Source: Intestinimonas butyriciproducens
GTDB lineage: Bacteria; Bacillota; Clostridia; Oscillospirales; Butyricicoccaceae
NCBI RefSeq assembly: GCF_016901775.1
Contig: NZ_JACJKW010000014.1
Location: 1-64,000 of the forward strand
Direction of reading: 5' to 3'
Length of the DNA stretch: 64,000 bases
Under the pieces are notes generated by a model that searched no databases, was not told the origin of the DNA, and saw only the letters and a program-made list of their open reading frames with translations. The stretch's first letter is position 1, and each line of letters opens with the position of its first letter. Shown in pieces: positions 61,621 through 64,000 of this stretch. The position numbers and the translations under genes are program-made.

Positions 61621-62494
61621 CAGGGAGGATTATAACTTCGCTTTTTTGGACGAGGGGTCCAAACGGGAGATCCGCCGATCCATCCTGCATGCCATCGGCA
61701 TTCCCGGTTATCAGGTGCCCTTCGGCTCCCGGGAGCTTCCCATCGGCCGGGGCTGGGGCACTGGGGGGATTCAGCTGACGATGTCCATCATCGGGCCGGA
61801 GGATACCCTGAAGGTCATTGATCAGGGCAATGATGACAGCGTCAATGCAGTCAGCATCAAGCGGCTGATCTGCCATACCACCGGAGTGGAAACCACCACC
61901 GACACCCAGAAAGCCGATATCATCCAGTCCCGCCACCGGATCCCCGAAGAGCCTTTGCGGGAGGATCAGGTGCTGGTGTTGCAGGTGCCCCAGCCGGAAC
62001 CTTTGCGGCGGGTGGATCCTCACGAAGAGGTGACCCGTCAGCTGCATGCCGATGGGGAATATACCGGTATCTGGGTGAATCTGTTTGAAGCCCTTCTCAC
62101 CCGGGGATCTCCATTTCTGGGCGCTTCCCATCCGGTGCTGGTGGATGGGCGGTATGTGATGAGTCCCAGCCCCATTCCCCGGTATGACAACCCCAAGCTC
62201 CACCAGGCCCAGTGTCTCTATCTGTTCGGAGCCGGGCGGGAAAAGAAGATTTACGCTGTGCCACCCCATACCGATGTGGTATCTCTGGCTTTTGAAGACC
62301 ATCCCTTCCGCCAGGAGGATATGAGCGGCCGGAAATGCCGGTTGTGCGGGGCCGAAAATGTATATTTTGACGAACTGGTGGATGAAAAAACAGGGGAGAC
62401 ATATTATCAGTGTTCCGACACCGGCTACTGTCAGAAGCGCCGGCAGCAGCAGGAGCAGGCGGAATGCCAGGGAAAGGGGCCGAACCATGGATAA
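61604..62494 (+). CDS. phnJ: Carbon-phosphorus lyase PhnJ (radical SAM)
   Basis: A 296-residue catalytic subunit that breaks the C-P bond of ribose phosphonate phosphate, giving methane (or another alkane) and a cyclic ribose phosphate. The unusual cluster motif CX2CX21CX5C is exact: C245, C248, C270 and C276; the last corresponds to the thiyl-forming E. coli Cys272. Gly35 in IPGYQ corresponds to the glycyl-radical Gly32. WGTGGIQ and AGREKKIYAVPPHT are also kept. All catalytic residues are therefore present. Confidence 0.96.
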   Translation: MMRKNDREDYNFAFLDEGSKREIRRSILHAIGIPGYQVPFGSRELPIGRGWGTGGIQLTMSIIGPEDTLKVIDQGNDDSVNAVSIKRLICHTTGVETTTDTQKADIIQSRHRIPEEPLREDQVLVLQVPQPEPLRRVDPHEEVTRQLHADGEYTGIWVNLFEALLTRGSPFLGASHPVLVDGRYVMSPSPIPRYDNPKLHQAQCLYLFGAGREKKIYAVPPHTDVVSLAFEDHPFRQEDMSGRKCRLCGAENVYFDELVDEKTGETYYQCSDTGYCQKRRQQQEQAECQGKGPNHG

Positions 62495-63323
62495 CAGAAC
62501 GCCGGTATTGGAAGGAAATCACATCACGGTGCGTTTCGGAGAGGGATGCGATTACTGCCGCAGTCATCCGGAGATTGAGCGGGGCCGGTGCCCCAAATGC
62601 CATACCATTTGGGCGGTGCGGGATGTGAGCTTTCAGCTCTTCCCCGGAGAGATCCTGGGGATCGTGGGAGAATCGGGAAGCGGCAAAAGCACCCTTTTGA
62701 GGGCCCTTTATTTTGATCGCCCGGCCACAAGCGGCGAGGCCCACATCTCCCTGTATCACCAGGGAAAGACCAATATTCTCCAGGCCAGCAGCCAGCAGAA
62801 ACGGTATTTGCGCAACCATCTGATGGGCATGGTCTACCAGAACCCCATGCTGGGATTGCGCATGGGCTTGTCATCCGGGGCCAATGTGGCCGAAAAGCTC
62901 ATTGCCGCCGGAAACCGCAACGCAGGAGAGATGATCGGCCGCAGTCAGCAGCTGCTGCGTCATGTGGAGATCCCGGTGGAGCGGATGAAGGAGGCTCCCG
63001 CTGTTTTTTCCGGCGGGATGCAGCAAAGAGTGCAGATCTCCAAGGCCACAGCCAACAATCCGCCGATTCTCTTTCTGGATGAGGTGACCACCGGGTTGGA
63101 TCTCAGCGTACAGGCCAAGGTGCTGGATCTGATCCGATCCATTCAAAAAGAACTGGGCATTGCCATGATGGTGGTCAGCCACGATCTGGCGGTGATCCGC
63201 ATGATGGCCGACCGGACCATGGTCATGTTGGGCGGCCGGGTGGTGGAAGAAGGCCTTACCGATCAGATTCTGGAAGATCCCATTCACGAATACACACAGA
63301 CATTGGTCAGCTCGCTGCTTTAG
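62487..63323 (+). CDS. phnK: C-P lyase complex ATP-binding subunit PhnK, with N-terminal zinc-ribbon insert
   Basis: A 278-residue ABC ATPase that binds the PhnGHIJ core. Walker A GESGSGKST (61-69), signature FSGGMQQRVQISKA and FLDEVTTGLDLSVQ are intact. Between the first strand and Walker A there is a four-cysteine insert C21-x2-C24 and C35-x2-C38, which resembles a small zinc ribbon and is absent from E. coli PhnK. ATG 62487 overlaps phnJ by 8 bases. Confidence 0.92.
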   Translation: MDNRTPVLEGNHITVRFGEGCDYCRSHPEIERGRCPKCHTIWAVRDVSFQLFPGEILGIVGESGSGKSTLLRALYFDRPATSGEAHISLYHQGKTNILQASSQQKRYLRNHLMGMVYQNPMLGLRMGLSSGANVAEKLIAAGNRNAGEMIGRSQQLLRHVEIPVERMKEAPAVFSGGMQQRVQISKATANNPPILFLDEVTTGLDLSVQAKVLDLIRSIQKELGIAMMVVSHDLAVIRMMADRTMVMLGGRVVEEGLTDQILEDPIHEYTQTLVSSLL

Positions 63324-63340
63324 CATGTCAAGGAGGAACC

Positions 63341-64000
63341 ATGGAAGAGATTTTTATCATACACAATGGGGAAGTGGTTTTGCCGGACAAGGTGCTTTCC
63401 CAGGGCGCTGTTGTGCTGGAGGGAAACCTGATCCGGGAGATCTGTCCCAAAGGGCAGTGGGAGGACCGGTATCCCGGAGTCAGAACGCTGGATGTTCAGG
63501 GAAATTTCCTTTTCCCCGGATTCATTGATATTCACTCGGACAACATCGAAACGGTGATCCAGCCCCGGCCCCAGAGCATGATTGATTTTGAACTGGCCAT
63601 GCGGGAACAGGAAAAACAACTGGTGAATCAGGGCATTACCACCATGTTTCATTCTCTCAGCATGACAAATGGCAATGTGCGGGTCAACCGTTCCAGTCTG
63701 CGCACGCCGGAAAATCTCACCAAGCTGGCCGGACTGATTCGCCGCTTCCACGAAGGCGACCATTTGATCCGCCACCGGTTCCATTGCCGCTATGACATCA
63801 CCAATCTGGACTGCTACCCTTTGCTGCTGGAGTTCATCCGCCGGGGAGATATGCAGCTGCTTTCCTTCACCGATCACACTCCCGGCCAGGGCCAATACCG
63901 GGATCTGGAATTTTTCAAGCAGCGGGTGATGGCCCAGGATCAAAGCGATGAGGAAAAGGAGCGGATCCTTCGCCAGAGAATGGAGCGGGCCAAGCTCACA
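63341..64000 (+). CDS. phnM: Alpha-D-ribose 1-methylphosphonate 5-triphosphate diphosphatase, 3' end beyond window
   Basis: The frame is open for 220 codons to the window edge. It begins MEEIFIIHNGEVVLPDKVL and has the amidohydrolase strand FLFPGFIDIHSDNIE; HSDN is characteristic of PhnM, which removes pyrophosphate before the PhnJ step. AAGGAGG stands before the ATG, 17 bases after phnK. phnL, which often lies between phnK and phnM, is not there. Confidence 0.92.
   Translation, partial: MEEIFIIHNGEVVLPDKVLSQGAVVLEGNLIREICPKGQWEDRYPGVRTLDVQGNFLFPGFIDIHSDNIETVIQPRPQSMIDFELAMREQEKQLVNQGITTMFHSLSMTNGNVRVNRSSLRTPENLTKLAGLIRRFHEGDHLIRHRFHCRYDITNLDCYPLLLEFIRRGDMQLLSFTDHTPGQGQYRDLEFFKQRVMAQDQSDEEKERILRQRMERAKLT

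Overview
The window looks like a GC-rich, low-complexity-free stretch of chromosome from an anaerobic Firmicute, most likely a clostridial (Oscillospirales-type) gut bacterium. The grounds are an mraZ-to-ftsZ cluster with a PASTA-bearing class B penicillin-binding protein, a MurE with a meso-DAP signature, a DacF-type carboxypeptidase, an Mbl-like MreB, NfeD next to an SPFH protein, a DUF1385 gene before prmC, a Bacillus-type SOS box on recA, and many promoters with TTGnnn-17-TATAAT spacing. Genus cannot be fixed from the sequence alone. No rRNA, tRNA, CRISPR array, prophage or insertion sequence with a transposase was seen.

Layout. 1-4.2 kb: a cut-off lipoprotein gene, a probable queuine salvage pair (radical SAM protein plus YhhQ transporter), an M20 amidohydrolase and a membrane protein. 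4.4-17.1 kb: the division and wall cluster mraZ-rsmH-ftsL-pbp-murE-mraY-ftsW-murG-murA-ftsQ-ftsZ, driven by one strong promoter followed by four MraZ boxes at exact 10-bp spacing; murF and murD are not in it. 17.2-22.8 kb: an unknown gene with an exported stalk-domain protein, the NfeD/SPFH pair, and an alanine/glycine:cation symporter with different codon use. 22.8-29.2 kb: an ABC-F ATPase, uracil-DNA glycosylase, a LiaF-like protein, MtaB, DacF and a small P-loop protein. 29.3-34.8 kb: a calcium-loop lipoprotein, a two-component system, DUF1385 and PrmC. 34.8-43.6 kb: recA-recX-rimO-pgsA-cysS, then a small membrane protein, recD2, comFC and a GNAT gene. 43.8-54.3 kb: mreB, a dehydrogenase pair, a UvrD-like helicase, sbcD and sbcC. 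54.3-64 kb: a kinase-like gene and a GntR/UTRA regulator (minus strand), divergent from a phosphonate uptake and C-P lyase operon phnD-C-E-E-G-H-I-J-K-M, which is cut by the window end.

How they work together. The phn operon imports phosphonates (PhnDCE) and breaks their carbon-phosphorus bond (PhnGHIJK, PhnM); the divergent GntR protein is the obvious regulator. The dcw cluster makes lipid-linked peptidoglycan precursor and the divisome, and MraZ probably represses its own operon. RecA, RecX, RecD2, SbcCD, Ung and the UvrD-like helicase give the window a strong DNA repair content.

The most unusual structure is a non-coding element of about 150-200 bp present twice, after mreB (44873-45053) and after the helicase gene (49001-49202). 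Both copies share several hairpins with pairing-preserving changes. Each copy lies between two direct copies of the local intrinsic terminator hairpin (29 bp and 23 bp, different sequence at each site), and in both cases only the downstream hairpin keeps its T-run. This suggests a small mobile element that targets transcription terminators and duplicates them.
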